From Luscinia megarhynchos (Eukaryota; Chordata; Aves; Passeriformes; Turdidae): a DNA stretch of 64,000 nt. Shown piece after piece: positions 12,172 through 23,044 of this stretch. The DNA lies in NCBI GenBank assembly GCA_034336665.1, contig CM067584.1, positions 3,534,001 through 3,598,000 of the forward strand. Direction: 5' to 3'. The notes under the pieces are model-generated. The model made no database searches. It saw only the letters and a list, made by a program, of their open reading frames with translations, and was not told the DNA's origin. The position numbers were made by a program, and so were the translations under genes. Every line of letters starts with the position of its first letter. Position 1 is the stretch's first letter.

Positions 12172-12735
12172 GCCCCCCAATTTTTGTGCAGTTCCCCCAA
12201 TTTTTCTGCATGCCTCCCACTTTTTCCTGCAGTTCCCCCAGATTTTTCTGCAGTTTCCCCAATTTTTGTGCAGTGCCCCCAGTTTTTGTGCAGTTTCCCC
12301 CAGTTTTTGTGCAGTTTCCCCAGTTTTTGTGCAGTGCCCCCAAATTTTTGTGCAGTTCCCCCAGTTTTTGTGCAGTTCCCCAGTTTTTGTGCAGTTCCCC
12401 CAAATTTTTGTGCAGTTCCTCCAGTTTTTGTGCAGTGCCCCCTGTTTTTCTGCAGTTCCCCCAAATTTTTGTGCAGTTCTCCCAGTTTTTGTGCAGTGCC
12501 CCCAGTTTTTCTGCAGTTCCCCCAAATTTTTGTGCAGTGCCCCCCAGTTTTTGTGCAGTGCCCCCAGTTTTTGTGCAGTTCTCCCAGTTTTTGTGCAGTG
12601 CCCCCAGTTTTGTGCAGTTCCCCCAAATTTTTTGTGCAGAGCTTCCCCAGTTTTTGTGCAGTGCCCCAAATTTTTGTGCAGTTCCCCAGTTTTTGTGCAG
12701 AGCCCCCCAGTTTTTTCTGCAGTGCCCCCAGTTCC
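12172..12735 (+). repeat. Minisatellite, ~18-22 bp (CCCCCAGTTTTTGTGCAGT)
   Basis: About 27 units of CCCCCAGTTTTTGTGCAGTG and CCCCCAAATTTTTGTGCAGT. Frames of more than 200 codons on both strands arise from the absence of stop codons in the unit. Confidence 0.95.
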
Positions 12736-13449
12736 CAACGCCTGAGCTCTGCAGTGCCTTCGTCCCCAGGTTTCAGCCGGATCACACCTGAACCTGCTCC
12801 ATTCTCCTGTAACTGCGCAGGTGTTGTTCCTGGCACAGCCACAGGGACAGGTGAAGGTTCAGGTGTCAAACCCCAGAGGGACGGGGCTGGTTTGGGTGGG
12901 TGGGAGCCCAAAATGCTCCAATTCCACGGGCAGGGACGTTTCCATGTCCCGAATTTCTCCAAGCCTGGATCCTGAGGACACCACCCTCACTCCTCATGCA
13001 TCCGCCAGCCGAAAAAAAAAAAAAAAAAAAAAAAAATCTGTTTTAATTCAGTGAGAGAAAAGCTGCCTGCCATCCCCTGCAGCAGAAACGTGTCCCAGCA
13101 GCGCTGACAGGACAGATTCACCCTCCCAAAATCCACACAAAGCACGAGAACCTGGAGCCCCCAGGGGCTGGGGAGGGGCTGCACGAACCTGGGGATGCCA
13201 TCAAAACCCAGCCCTGGCACTGCTCAGGTGTCCCTGTGGGGCAGGATTCGCTGCACAGCTGCATTTTCTACCTGAGCAGCTCCACTCCACCCAACAGCAG
13301 CGCTGCCTGCTGTGGAACATCAATATTTTAGGGGATGAAGGAGTGGGAGTGCAGGAGGAGGGAGTCACGCAATGTGTCAGAGCCACTTAGTGCAGGGCAG
13401 CTGCCTGGCTCACCCGAGGAGACCCTGCTGCTCCCACGGGCCAGATGTG
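12736..13449. other. Intergenic, includes a 27-nt A-run
   Basis: Unique sequence with a run of about 27 adenines at 13011-13036. No gene seen. Confidence 0.5.
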
Positions 13450-14075
13450 GGGCTGGGGTGGATTTCCATCCAGGCTGTGGGTTGGAGTGAATTTCTATCC
13501 AAGCTTCGGGGTTGGAGTGAATTTAAATCCAAGCTTTGGGGTTGGGGTGGATTTCCACCCAAGTTTGGGGTTAGGATGGATTTCCATCCAAGCTTTGGGA
13601 TTGGGGTGAATTTCCATCCAGGCTGTGGGGTTGGAGTGGATTTCCATTCAGGCTGTGAGGTTGGGGTGGATTTCTACCCAAGCTTTGGGGTTGGGGTGGA
13701 TTTCCATCCAAGATGTGGGGCTGGGGTGGATTTCCATTCAAGATTTGGGGTTGGAGTGAATTTAAATCCAAGCTGTGGGGTTGGGGTGGATTTCCATTCA
13801 AGATTTGGGGTTGGAGTGAATTTAAATCCAAGCTGTGGGGTTGGGGTGGATTTCCACCCAAGATGTGGGGCTGGGGTGGGTTTCCATCCAAGCTTTGGGG
13901 TTGGAGTGGATTTCCACCCAAACTGTGGGATTGGAGTGGATTTCCATCCAAGATGTGGGGCTGGAGTGGATTTCCATCCAGGCTTTGTGGTTGGGGTGGA
14001 TTTCCATCCAAGCTTTGGGGTTGGGATGGATTTCCATCCAGGCTTTGGGGTTGGAGTGGATTTCCATCTTCCCTC
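13450..14075 (+). repeat. 30-bp minisatellite, ~21 copies
   Basis: GGGGTTGGGGTGGATTTCCA followed by TCCAAGCTTT repeats on an almost exact 30-nt period, with ATTTAAATCC variants at 13521 and about 13770 and 13830. Because 30 is a multiple of three, reading frames stay open on both strands: 241 codons plus (Gly-Val-Asp-Phe-His-Pro) and 189 codons minus (Trp-Lys-Ser-Thr-Pro). G4 plus G4 plus G2 runs give quadruplex potential. Confidence 0.95.
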
Positions 14076-14334
14076 TCGTTGGGCTGGTGTGAACTGAGCT
14101 CTCACCCCGCCAGGACGGGGCTGTGCACTCACAGCACTGCTTGTGAGGGATGCCTGGTGCTGTCCATGGGATTTGGGCTTTAGGAAAAGCTGCTGGACCT
14201 GAAGGAAGCTGGAGAGAGGCTTTTTGCAAGGGCAAATTCCCAATTATTTCATCTCAACTGTGTCTCTTCCAGTTTAAAGCCATTCCCTGGTGATAAGACA
14301 AGGGCTTTGAACTGAAGGAGGGGAGGCTTATATT

Positions 14335-14440
14335 GGATATTTGGGAGAAGTTCCTCTCTGTGAGGGGCTGGGATGGAATTCCCAGAGGAGCTGTGGCTGC
14401 CCCTGGATCCCTGGCAGTGCCCAAGAGCACAGACCTGGCA
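14335..14440 (+). mobile_element. CR1 LINE 3' fragment
   Basis: Carries GGCTGGGATGGAATTCCCAG, AGGAGCTGTGGCTGCCCC and a diverged GTGCCCAAGAGCACAGACC. The terminal part is lost. Confidence 0.8.
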
Positions 14441-14469
14441 GGAGCAGCCAGACCCACCCAAGGAGCTCT

Positions 14470-15713
14470 TCCAATTTCCATTTGTGTTATTAATAAAAAC
14501 CCTCTCGGCCAAAAACCAGGAGAAAAAATCCAATCAAGCTCCACAAGGTGACATCTCCAAAAGGCTTTGATTAAGAGGATGGTGTTTAATTAAAGGCCTG
14601 TGCACTGCAGCTGGAAGAAGAAACTCCTGATTAGGACAAACTAATGTCACTTTTGGGGACATGTGTCCCAGGAGAAACACGAACTGTCCATCATGGAAAC
14701 CATGGGGAAGGATGGAGAGTTCAGGCTTTGTTTCCATCTGGAAAACCTTGGAAATCTGCTCAGAAATGGAGCGAGAGGATCTGGGGGTGTTTGGTTTATA
14801 ACAAGGTCTGTCCTGTAATTACAACAGCCAGGTGTGGGATGGGAGAGGGATCATCTCCCACTGCTCCTTCCCAAAATACCAACACAACAGAGGGCAGAAA
14901 ATATTTTTATATATTTTTTATTAATCTAAAAAGCAGCAAAAAATGAAATTAGGAAAAAAAAACAAGTCTGGTGCTGCTTTTTCTCACACTCCACATCCAA
15001 GGAACGAGCCCCATGGGTTTGGAAGATCAGGAATATTTGTGGCAAAGACATTTTGCTGTTCCCAGCTCAGGAGGAGGAGGAGGATCAACACTGGATTTGT
15101 TCCCACCCCCAGGAAGCTCCTTGTCTGAACAGAGAAAGGGAAAAACTCCCAGGATTTGATTTGTCCCCAGAATACACTTGGAAAAACCTTTGCCACAGCC
15201 TCTCTGAAGGAAAAAAAGAGGATAAAACAAAGGAGGGAAACATTTCCCAACAGGATTGCTCAGCCCTGAACGGGCATCCCGACCCTTCCCATGGGATGGG
15301 AAATCAAAGGCAGCCAAAAGCAGCCCCAGCCTCATCCCTGTCAGCTACACAAAGTCCTGGGCTTTAATCAGCTTCCCCAAAGATTGCTTTTCCATCAGAG
15401 AGCTCCAAACCTTTTGATCAAAACAGAAAACCCCAACCAGAGTCTTAGGGAAAAACCTCGGGGCTGCCTCAGCTCTGCCTCAGCTGTGACATCCTGACCC
15501 AAATAATCCCTTTCCCTGTGGAGTTCAGCAGGATTTCGTTTTATCCTGGGCAGAGCAGCAGAGTGAGGCTTGGAGGGAGCCAGAAATTCCTGCCCCAGGC
15601 TGGAGCTGATGGCCCCAGGGGTTTTATGGATAACTCTGAGCTTCTCCAGTGATTCCCCCCAGATGTCGAGGCTAAAAGCAGAATTTCCTCTGGAATTAAA
15701 GCAGCAGAGCAGG
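14470..15713. other. Intergenic, no gene seen
   Basis: Unique DNA. Frames of 100-158 codons (15027-15335 and 15395-15871 minus) overlap the LTR or lack any supporting motif. Confidence 0.5.
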
Positions 15714-16257
15714 TGTTGGGGAGGGAATAGAACAATCTTATGAGTGCCTAGCAAGTAGTTCTGAAATAGAGATTTTGGCATACTTTGACATAGAGGCTGA
15801 AAACATGTGAAGGTTTGAGGCCTTTTCCTTTGTTTAGATGATACCAAATGCCACAAATACCAAAGAACCAACAGACATCCTGTCCCAAGCCTGGCAGGAA
15901 AGGTCTAAAGATAAGGGTTACAGATAAGGAAAGCCATAAAACATGGGAATTTAGTGATTCCTATAGGTTGCATGCAAATATTAGGAAATAAGTATATTGT
16001 ATTAGATTGGTTAATGGAAATTAGAATATTCATCATAGAAGAATACTTGTTGTATTGGAAATGGGAAATCGCTCTCTAATCTCTTACCTCTAACCTCTCT
16101 CTCTCTCTGAGCTCTCTCTTACCCCCTTGCTCTTATCCCTCTCCATGCTCTACACTCTCTCTTACACCCACACCTTATAATAAAATACAAACCTGAAGAA
16201 CAGAAAATAGTGAGCTCCTGAGTCTGTCCTGTGACCGTCCAACAGCCATCCCCCACA
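15714..16257 (+). mobile_element. ERVK-like 5' LTR
   Basis: Begins TGTTGGGGAGGGAA and ends GCCATCCCCCACA; the ends are imperfect inverted repeats (TGTTGGGGA against TGTGGGGGA). Its middle shares GGTTAATGGAAATTAGAATA and TTCATCATAGAAGAA with the solo LTRs at 41034-41659 and 50896-51498. A CT-rich stretch and an ATAATAAAAT signal near 16178 precede the 3' part. A primer binding site follows immediately, so this is a 5' LTR, not a solo LTR. Confidence 0.88.
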
Positions 16258-16260
16258 GTT

Positions 16261-16290
16261 TGGCGCCCAGCGTGGGGCTCGAACAACCAC
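16261..16290 (+). other. Retroviral primer binding site, tRNA-Lys type, and leader remnant
   Basis: Three bases after the LTR end, TGGCGCCCAGCGTGGGGC matches the primer binding site complementary to the 3' end of tRNA-Lys (betaretrovirus type) with one mismatch in 18, and the match continues into TCGA. The leader is cut off about 30-40 nt later. No gag, pol or env sequence follows. Confidence 0.85.
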
Positions 16291-16321
16291 CCCCCACAAG
16301 CAGGTTTTGATTGGAATGAGG

Positions 16322-16469
16322 ATTCATAGAAACCTGGAGTGGTTTGGCTTGGAAAGGAGCTGAAAATCAGCTTTTTCCACCCCTGTCCTCAACAGGGACA
16401 CTTCCCACTGTGCCAGGGTGCCTTGGACACTTCCAGGCATGGGGCAGCCACAGCTGAATGAAGAAAACC
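16322..16469 (-). mobile_element. CR1 LINE 3' fragment, minus orientation
   Basis: Plus-strand reading TCATAGAAACCTGGAGTGG, then CAACAGGGACACTTCCCACT and TTCCAGGCATGGGGCAGCC, is the reverse complement of the CR1 3' end. It abuts the retroviral leader remnant at 16261-16310, so either insertion or deletion has removed the rest of that provirus. Confidence 0.8.
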
Positions 16470-17778
16470 TCATTAATCCGGGTGTTAATTAGGGTAGCAG
16501 AATGTTCCTTCACCTTTATCCAGCTGAGGCTGCAAGGATAGATGGATGCACTTTTGGCTGCCCCCAGAGACCTTTTTTATGGCTACAAATCAATCCTGCC
16601 CTGAGTTCTTGGGATGCTCCCAACAGTCCCAACTTCACCACTCCTGTGACCTCAAACATGGAAAAATAATCCAGCCTGGATAAGAAATTTGGGGCCTTTC
16701 TGATCTTGGAGTGCCTCAAACTCACTTTGTTCTGGTTTTTATTTCAGATAACCGAGCAAATCCTTTTTTTCCATCAAAAAAACCCACGACTTTCTTCTTG
16801 TGTTTTCCTTCCAAATAACAAGGGAAACCTTTTCTTCAAAGCCTCCCCTCTCCAAAACATCCTGTTCCTCCCCACAACGATGCTCTTTGGTGTTTTAAAA
16901 GTCAAATTTCACTGAGTGACACGTTTTGAGACTCGGGTGATGGAAAGTGAATTTTTATAAAACTCACTTTGAAATGAAATTTCTGTTCAACTCCGCCTGA
17001 AGTTTCCTGAATTGTTACTGAAGCAACAAACCCCAAAATAACACCTGGAAAATACAGGCAGCAACTGCCAGGACTGGAGGAGCTGAAATAATCACTCAGA
17101 GTATTTCATATCAATATTTCACAGGATTAAGTATTGAGATTAACAAGTCTTTGTTTAGGAAAAGGTAAATTGCAGCATTCACTGAAACAGGCACTAACAG
17201 CATTTCTGCAACCCCACAAAGTCCAAATGAATTAGAAATTAATTGGCTGTAAGTCAAAATTAATAATTGTTGGAATGAGCACACAGGAAACACAAAGTGT
17301 GAGGATGTTATTGAGCTTGAAAAGTAATGACAGAAATCTTTCCAAGCATTAATCTCTCACAGCCTGGCTCAGCTGGGGAGTTAATCTTTCTAAACTCCAT
17401 TTTTTTAGTACAATGGGGCGTTGTGAAATATGTGTTTGGGTTGTTGTTTTTATTCTAATGAGATGGAATTGCTGAGGACTCATCATTTGTGTCTTGCCAA
17501 GTGGCAATTGGATAAATCCTGCAAACAACCTCTCTGTAAACAACATTTTCTGTCACTGATCACCACATCAGTCAGAATGAGAACGACAGAGACATCTTCA
17601 AGGAAAAGGAATTGGGGAGTTTTGCACTCATTGTTTTCTCCCCATTCTCACATTCCAGATTTGGTTTCAAACACCACTAGGATTTTTCCTGAGCTTTGGG
17701 GCTCATTTGTTCCATGGAAACAGAGCACAACACTGAGCCCTAAAGGAGCCTGAGAAATGGATCCCTTCCCTCCCTAAT
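16470..17778. other. Intergenic, no gene seen
   Basis: Unique DNA with an acceptor-like TTTTTATTTCAG at 16736-16747 that leads into no convincing exon. Short frames only. Confidence 0.5.
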
Positions 17779-18647
17779 TGTTTTGGGTTGCAATACAGGA
17801 TGTGACCAAAACTCTGGATTCTGTCACCAGCTGCTAAACCAGCTGGGCAGTGATCCTTATCTCCGTGGGAGAGAACTCCTGTTAATGGGCCAGCTGTTAA
17901 AATCAGGTGGGGTAGTGTTCTTTATCCCTTCCAGGATCCATCCTCTGTGCAGGGAGATATCTCCTGTTAATGGGCCATATTTTATAAATGAGGTGGGGCA
18001 GCGACCCTTATCTCCATGGGAGATACCTCCTGTTAATGGGCCATCTTTAAACCAGCTGGGGCAATCATCTTTATCTTTCCACAGCCCATCCTCCCTCCAG
18101 GAGATATCTCCTGTTCATGGCCATTGAGTCCCAGGGCATGACTGATAAAATTACATCATCCCACTGGGAGATGCTCCACCCGGGGGGAGGAGCCAAGCCT
18201 TTCCTAGCTCGGGATAAAAATCTGAGATTTGGAACACCAGAGCAGCCTTTTCCACTGGATTCCAGAGGAAAACCAGACCCTTCCACATCATCCCGGGACC
18301 TTCAGAGGAAAACTGCACCTGCTACAGGAGCACTGCTCCAGCTGAACCACACCTGCCACTGCAGGAGGATGCAGCCACCACTGAATGGGACTGCTGCCAA
18401 CACCCTGCCTGACTGACGGGTGTCAGCTTGGATTCTGACTGTGGCAGTGCTTTGGGATTGTTCTGTGTAATACTGTATTTCTATTTTAATTTTCCTAGTA
18501 AAGAATTGTTATTCCTAATTCCCATATCTTTGCCTGAGAGCCCCTTAATTTCAAAATTACAATAATTTGGAGGGAGGGGGTTTACATTCTCCATTTCAAA
18601 GATAGGTTCTTGCCTTTCTTAGCAGACCTTAGTGACCTCCAAACACA
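17779..18647 (+). mobile_element. LTR, plus orientation (same family as 35574-36382)
   Basis: Begins TGTTTTGGGTTGCAATACAG and ends near CCTCCAAACACA. A ~60-70-bp module (CTCCTGTTAATGGGCCA, AACCAGCTGGGGCA, ATC/CTTATCTCCATGGGAGA) is reiterated about four times at 17825-18125. A TATA-like GGGATAAAAATC lies at 18210-18221. The 3' part (CACCCTGCCTGACTGACGGG and TTTACATTCTCCATTTCAAA) aligns with the minus copy. The right terminus is diverged and no target duplication could be confirmed. Confidence 0.88.
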
Positions 18648-20789
18648 AATCCCCTCTGGAGGTGTCTCTGTGACATGAAACTCCTTTATCCAAAGGTCAG
18701 CAAAGCTGCCTGAGAATTCCTCCCACACTGAGGCACTGCAGACTCTAATTATTATTTGGAGAGAGTGATATTCTCATTTTTCAGATGATTCAAGAAAATA
18801 AATCAGTCTGGTGCCTCTCCAAGGGGAAAAAATGCAGTAATTGAGCTGCTTTTGCAAATCCTGCTTTAATTGTCTTAAGTGGCTCATCCTGACTGGGAGC
18901 ATCTGTGGATCTCATCTTCCAAACCACTCTGGTCCTTCTAGAGATGCCCAAAAAAAAAAAGGATTTTGTCCAAACCCACTCCTGCACTTGTGTGATCACA
19001 GGGTTTTGCTGCAGCTGAGATGTTCAGCATTCCACATTTCCCAAAGCAGGGAGTGGGAGGAATCAGGATCTGTCCCTCCCCCAACCCAAACCCTCCCTGG
19101 TGCTCAGGAGCAGGAAAATTGTGTTTTACCCTCCTAATTACCCTGGAGGGGGGAATCACCCAATTAATTTCAGGGAGAGGGCAAAGCAGATTTCCCACAC
19201 CAGCAGCACCCAGAACAATATTTAGTTAAAGGGATTTAACGAGGGTTAATTCATGATTAATGAGGCTGTGCTGGGACAGAGGAACAATTTGTGGATCAGG
19301 TATCAAATGTGTGTGAGGACACAGCCCCAGCTCACAGGACACCGAGGGTGACTCTGCTTTTCCTCCTCATCAGCAAAATCTGCTCCTGCAGCTCTGGCTC
19401 CTCATGAATTTTTAAAAAACTTCCATCTCTCTCCTCCTGTGCCTCACACGGCTCCAGAATCGTTGTCCAAATGCCATTAACACGTGCATTAATTGAGTTA
19501 TTCTTGGGATTGTCAATGCTTGCTCGGGTCTATAAAACCAGCAGGGTTTTTGTGCTCCCCAAACCAGCAGCTCTGGGCTCTGCTCTGCTCCCACCTCCCA
19601 GAGAAAAGAAGGAAAACCAGAAATTCCTGCTCTTTTTTCCAAGCTTAAAGACTTTGTTTTGTCTCTGAGATAATTCACAGCCCTTCTTCTAATTTGTTTT
19701 AAATTTATTTAATTCTTCTTCTTGTGGCTGCAAAAGCAGAAATGCACAAAAACATTGTTCAAATTGTGCAACAGCTGCACTGACTTAAAAAAAATCAATT
19801 TTTCCTGCCACATCCATGCCAATCTCCTCTGGGGATAAGTGGGATCAGGTCCTACAGGTCAGAAATATTTTGGTTAAACCGACCCAAGTGCTGAAGTGCA
19901 GCAGCTCCAAACTTCAGGCACTAAAAAGTGCGGATTTTTTGGGAAATAACTCATATTTTTTGGGAAATAACTAAAATTTTTCATCTCCATTCAGGTATTT
20001 TCCCACTTTTTGAGTAACTGAGTGTGCTGCACAGGAAAATTGACCCAGAGTTAGGTTCAGGTTGTTGGGCTGAGCCACTTCTCAGAGCTGCAGCGTTTCC
20101 CCCTGCGGGGAGAGTGACTCCACACAAGGAAAGAGCTCATTCCCCCACGTCCTCTCTTGGTTTGGGCTGCTGTGAAAGGTTTCTCTGTTTAATTAAAGCA
20201 CAAAGAGCAGTTTACAGCTGCCTTGCAAGATCACACAGCTCTCATGTCCTCACCTTCGATTTTCCCTTTTGCTCTTTGCCAGCCAGGAGAATATTCAGGA
20301 TTAAGTTCCATCCCTTGTTGCTGACACACACTCCAGGCTTGCAAACACAAAATCAATTTCTGCTTAACCCTTCCTGAGGGCTTTGCAAAATGTTGGACAG
20401 GTTGAATTCTGCTTTATGACAAGCTTGGATAGCCCAGGAAGGAGGGAAGAAAATCTAAAAAAAATATTAAAATAACAGGTTATTGAAGAGCACACTGCAT
20501 TTAATAATGAGTTTTTTAAAAATGAGTTTTTCCAGTTTAGAAGAATTTATCAAGGATTTCCTTCCCTGCTGCTCATCTGGTGTTCAACCCAGCTGGGACA
20601 GGGTCAGTGTCCCTCCAAACCCCAATTCCAGCTGAGGGTGACACGTTTGGGGACAGGAATTCAGAGGAAATGGGGACATCTCAGCCTGGCTTTGCCCTTG
20701 CTCAGGAACACGTGGGAGTGTGGGACTGGATTATTGATTGTGGGGAGTTTGGGGCAGCCCTGATCCAGCTGTGATCCAGCTGTGGGCCA
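18648..20789. other. Intergenic, no gene seen
   Basis: Unique DNA without supported genes. Frames up to about 117 codons (20024-20377) lack start or splice context. The stretch has no tandem array, unusual for this window. Confidence 0.5.
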
Positions 20790-20940
20790 GCTGGATGGAA
20801 TTCCCAGAGGAGCTGTGGCTGCTCCATCCCTGGAAGTGTCCAAGGCCAGGCTGGAGCAGCCTGGTGTCAGGAAAATGAATCCACAAACAGCAGAGGTTTG
20901 TGTCCAGCAAGGAGACAGAGGAGCCCTGGAACTTTATTCC
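20790..20940. mobile_element. CR1 fragment (plus) joined to an LTR-like terminus (minus)
   Basis: 20793-20866 carries the CR1 pattern (GGAATTCCCAGAGGAGCTGT; CCATCCCTGGAAGTGTCC). It is followed at 20867 by GTGTCAGGAAAATGAATCCA and GGAGACAGAGGAGCCCTGGA, the terminus of the LTR-like unit found at 29795-31480, in minus orientation. The LTR-like part runs directly into the pyrimidine-rich minisatellite. Confidence 0.8.
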
Positions 20941-21795
20941 ACCCATTTCCCAGCACCTGAACCCCATTTCCCAACACCTGAACCCCATTTCCCAGCACCT
21001 GAACCCCATTTCCCAGCACCTGAACCCCCTTTTCCATCACCTGCACCCTTTTCTCATCACCTGCACTGCTTTCCCAGCTCCTCCACTCCTTTCCCAGCAC
21101 CTGAATCCCCTTTTCCATCACCTGAGCCCATTTCCCAACATCTGCATCCCTTTTCCAGCACTTCCAGCTGTTTCCCAGCACCTGAACTCCTTTTCCATCC
21201 CATGCACCCCTTTCCCATCCCCTGCACCCATTTTCCCATCACCTCCACTCATTTTCCCATCCCCTGCACCCCTTTCCCATCCCCTGCACCCCTTTCCCAT
21301 CCCCTGCACCCATTTTCCCATCACCTCCACTCATTTTCCCATCCCCTGCACCCCTTTCCCATCCCCTGCACCCCTTTCCCATCCCCTGCACCCATTTTCC
21401 CATCACCTCCACCCCTTTCCCATCCCCTGCACCCCTTTTCCCATCCCATGCATCCCTTCCCCATCCCCTGCACCCTTTTCCCATCCCCTCCACCCCCTTT
21501 TCCATCCTCTGCACCCCTTTCCCATCTCCCGCACCCCTTGCCATCCTCTGCACCTCTTTGCCATCACCTCCACCCTTTTCCCATTCCCTCCACCCCTTTT
21601 CCCATCCCCTCCACTCCTTTTCCCATCCCCTCCACCCCTTTTCCCATCCCCTCCACCCCGCTTCCCAACACCTCCTCTACTTTTCCCATTCCCTGCACCC
21701 CTTTTCCCATCCCCTCCATCCCTTTTCCATCCCCTCCACCCCTTTTCCCATCCCCTCCACCCCTTTTCCCATCCCTCCACCCCTTTCCCCAGCTC
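20935..21795 (+). repeat. Pyrimidine-rich minisatellite, ~20-21 bp
   Basis: About 40 units of CATCCCCTGCACCCCTTTTC and variants (CACCTGAACCCCATTTCCCA at the left, CATCCCCTCCACCCCTTTTC at the right). Guanine is nearly absent on the plus strand. Long frames on both strands (317 and 402 codons plus; Gly-Lys-Gly-Cys-Arg-Gly-Trp minus) are artefacts. Confidence 0.94.
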
Positions 21796-22264
21796 CTCCA
21801 GCCCCCTGGGTGGCCGCAGCCCCTCCAGCCCAGCTCGGGCAGAGCAGGATTGAGACAGTGCCATCTACTGCCACCAGCTCAGCTCTTCCTGCAGCTGGAG
21901 GGACAAACTGCAACGAAACCGAGACCAGGGAGAGTCCCGGGGCAGGATCAGACTGGAGCCAGCTCAGCACAGAGGGACAGCATTCCATGAGGAACCCCGA
22001 AAAAACTGAGGGAAGAGTGGAGCAAAAGTAATTTTTGTGGTAGGGAGACTGAAAAATGGAAATAAGTGGAATGCTGGTTTGTGGCAGGAGGAATCTGGAT
22101 TTCCCAAATCCAGCTGATTTGGGGGTTCTTTCCTTGCCCAGGTGAAGGACAAAAGCCAGGTGGGAGCAGGACAGGGGGCTCAGAAAGAAAAAGGATGGAG
22201 AGAGACTTGGGACAAGGGATGGAGGGACAGGACACAGGGAATGGCTCCCACTGCCAGAGCAGGG

Positions 22265-22425
22265 CTGGGTGGGATTTGGGAAGGAATTCCTGCCTGGGAT
22301 AGAATTCCCAGAGGAGCTGTGGCTGCCCCTGGGACAGTGGGAGGTGTCCCTGCCATGGCAGGGGGTGGAATGGGATGGAATTTAATTTCCCTTCCAACCC
22401 AAACCATTCCAGGATTCTGTGAAAC
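22265..22425 (+). mobile_element. CR1 LINE 3' end, plus orientation
   Basis: Contains AATTCCCAGAGGAGCTGTGG, GGGACAGTGGGAGGTGTCCC, GGTGGAATGGGATGGAATTT and CCTTCCAACCCAAACCATTC in the order of the CR1 3' terminus. The internal GGAATGGGATGG is the likely seed type for the GGGAT arrays farther right. Confidence 0.88.
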
Positions 22426-22589
22426 TTGGAAAGCAGAAGCCAAACCAGTCCCAGGTGCCAGAGCTGCCCAGAGCAGCAAAAGGATCCCACAGAGATGGAG
22501 AGAGAGAGATGAGCTATGCCTGGGCTGGGATGGCCCCTTGGGATGCACTCCAGGCACTGATGCCTCTCCAAAAGCCTGAACGTGGAACA

Positions 22590-22700
22590 TGGAATGGTTT
22601 GGGTGGGAAGGAACACAAATCCCATCCGGTGCCCCCCTGCCTTGGGCAGGGACACCTCCCACTGTCCCAGGCTGCTCCAAGCCCACCCAGCCTGGCTTGA
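22590..22700 (-). mobile_element. CR1 LINE 3' end, minus orientation
   Basis: Plus-strand reading AATGGTTTGGGTGGGAAGGA, then GGGCAGGGACACCTCCCAC and TGTCCCAGGCTGCTCCAAG, is the reverse complement of the CR1 3' end. It forms an inverted pair with the CR1 fragment at 22265-22425. Confidence 0.85.
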
Positions 22701-23044
22701 ACTGTGGCACACGTTTGAGATGAATTTTGCATTCAAGGCCGAGTCCCCAAAGGTTTTTTTTGGGATGCCACGACAAAACCAGCAGATCCCCGAGGCAGGT
22801 TCTGTCAAGCAGCCCCTGGCAGACATTCACAGCTGCCTGTGCTGGTTTGGTGCTTCAAGGGCAGGCAGAGCTCTGCATCACCCCCTCTGTCTGGGCCTCA
22901 CCTCGCCTGCGGTGCTCCCACTCAGGGGCAGAGCAGAGAGCGCGGCAGTCACAGCCCCTCACAGCACAGCCCTGACGAGCGTGTCCCAAAATCCCCCTGC
23001 TGGCCCCGGGTGAACCTGCCCAGCCGGCCAGGCACCAGCAGCTC

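Noticed and set aside
12039..12962. 307-codon minus-strand frame with Lys-Leu-Gly-Glu-Leu-His-Lys repeats
   Set aside because: A composition artefact of the CCCCCAGTTTTTGTGCAG array; the plus strand is open over the same DNA.
16261..16285. tRNA gene
   Set aside because: Only the 3'-end complement of a tRNA-Lys is present and it directly follows an LTR, so it is a primer binding site.
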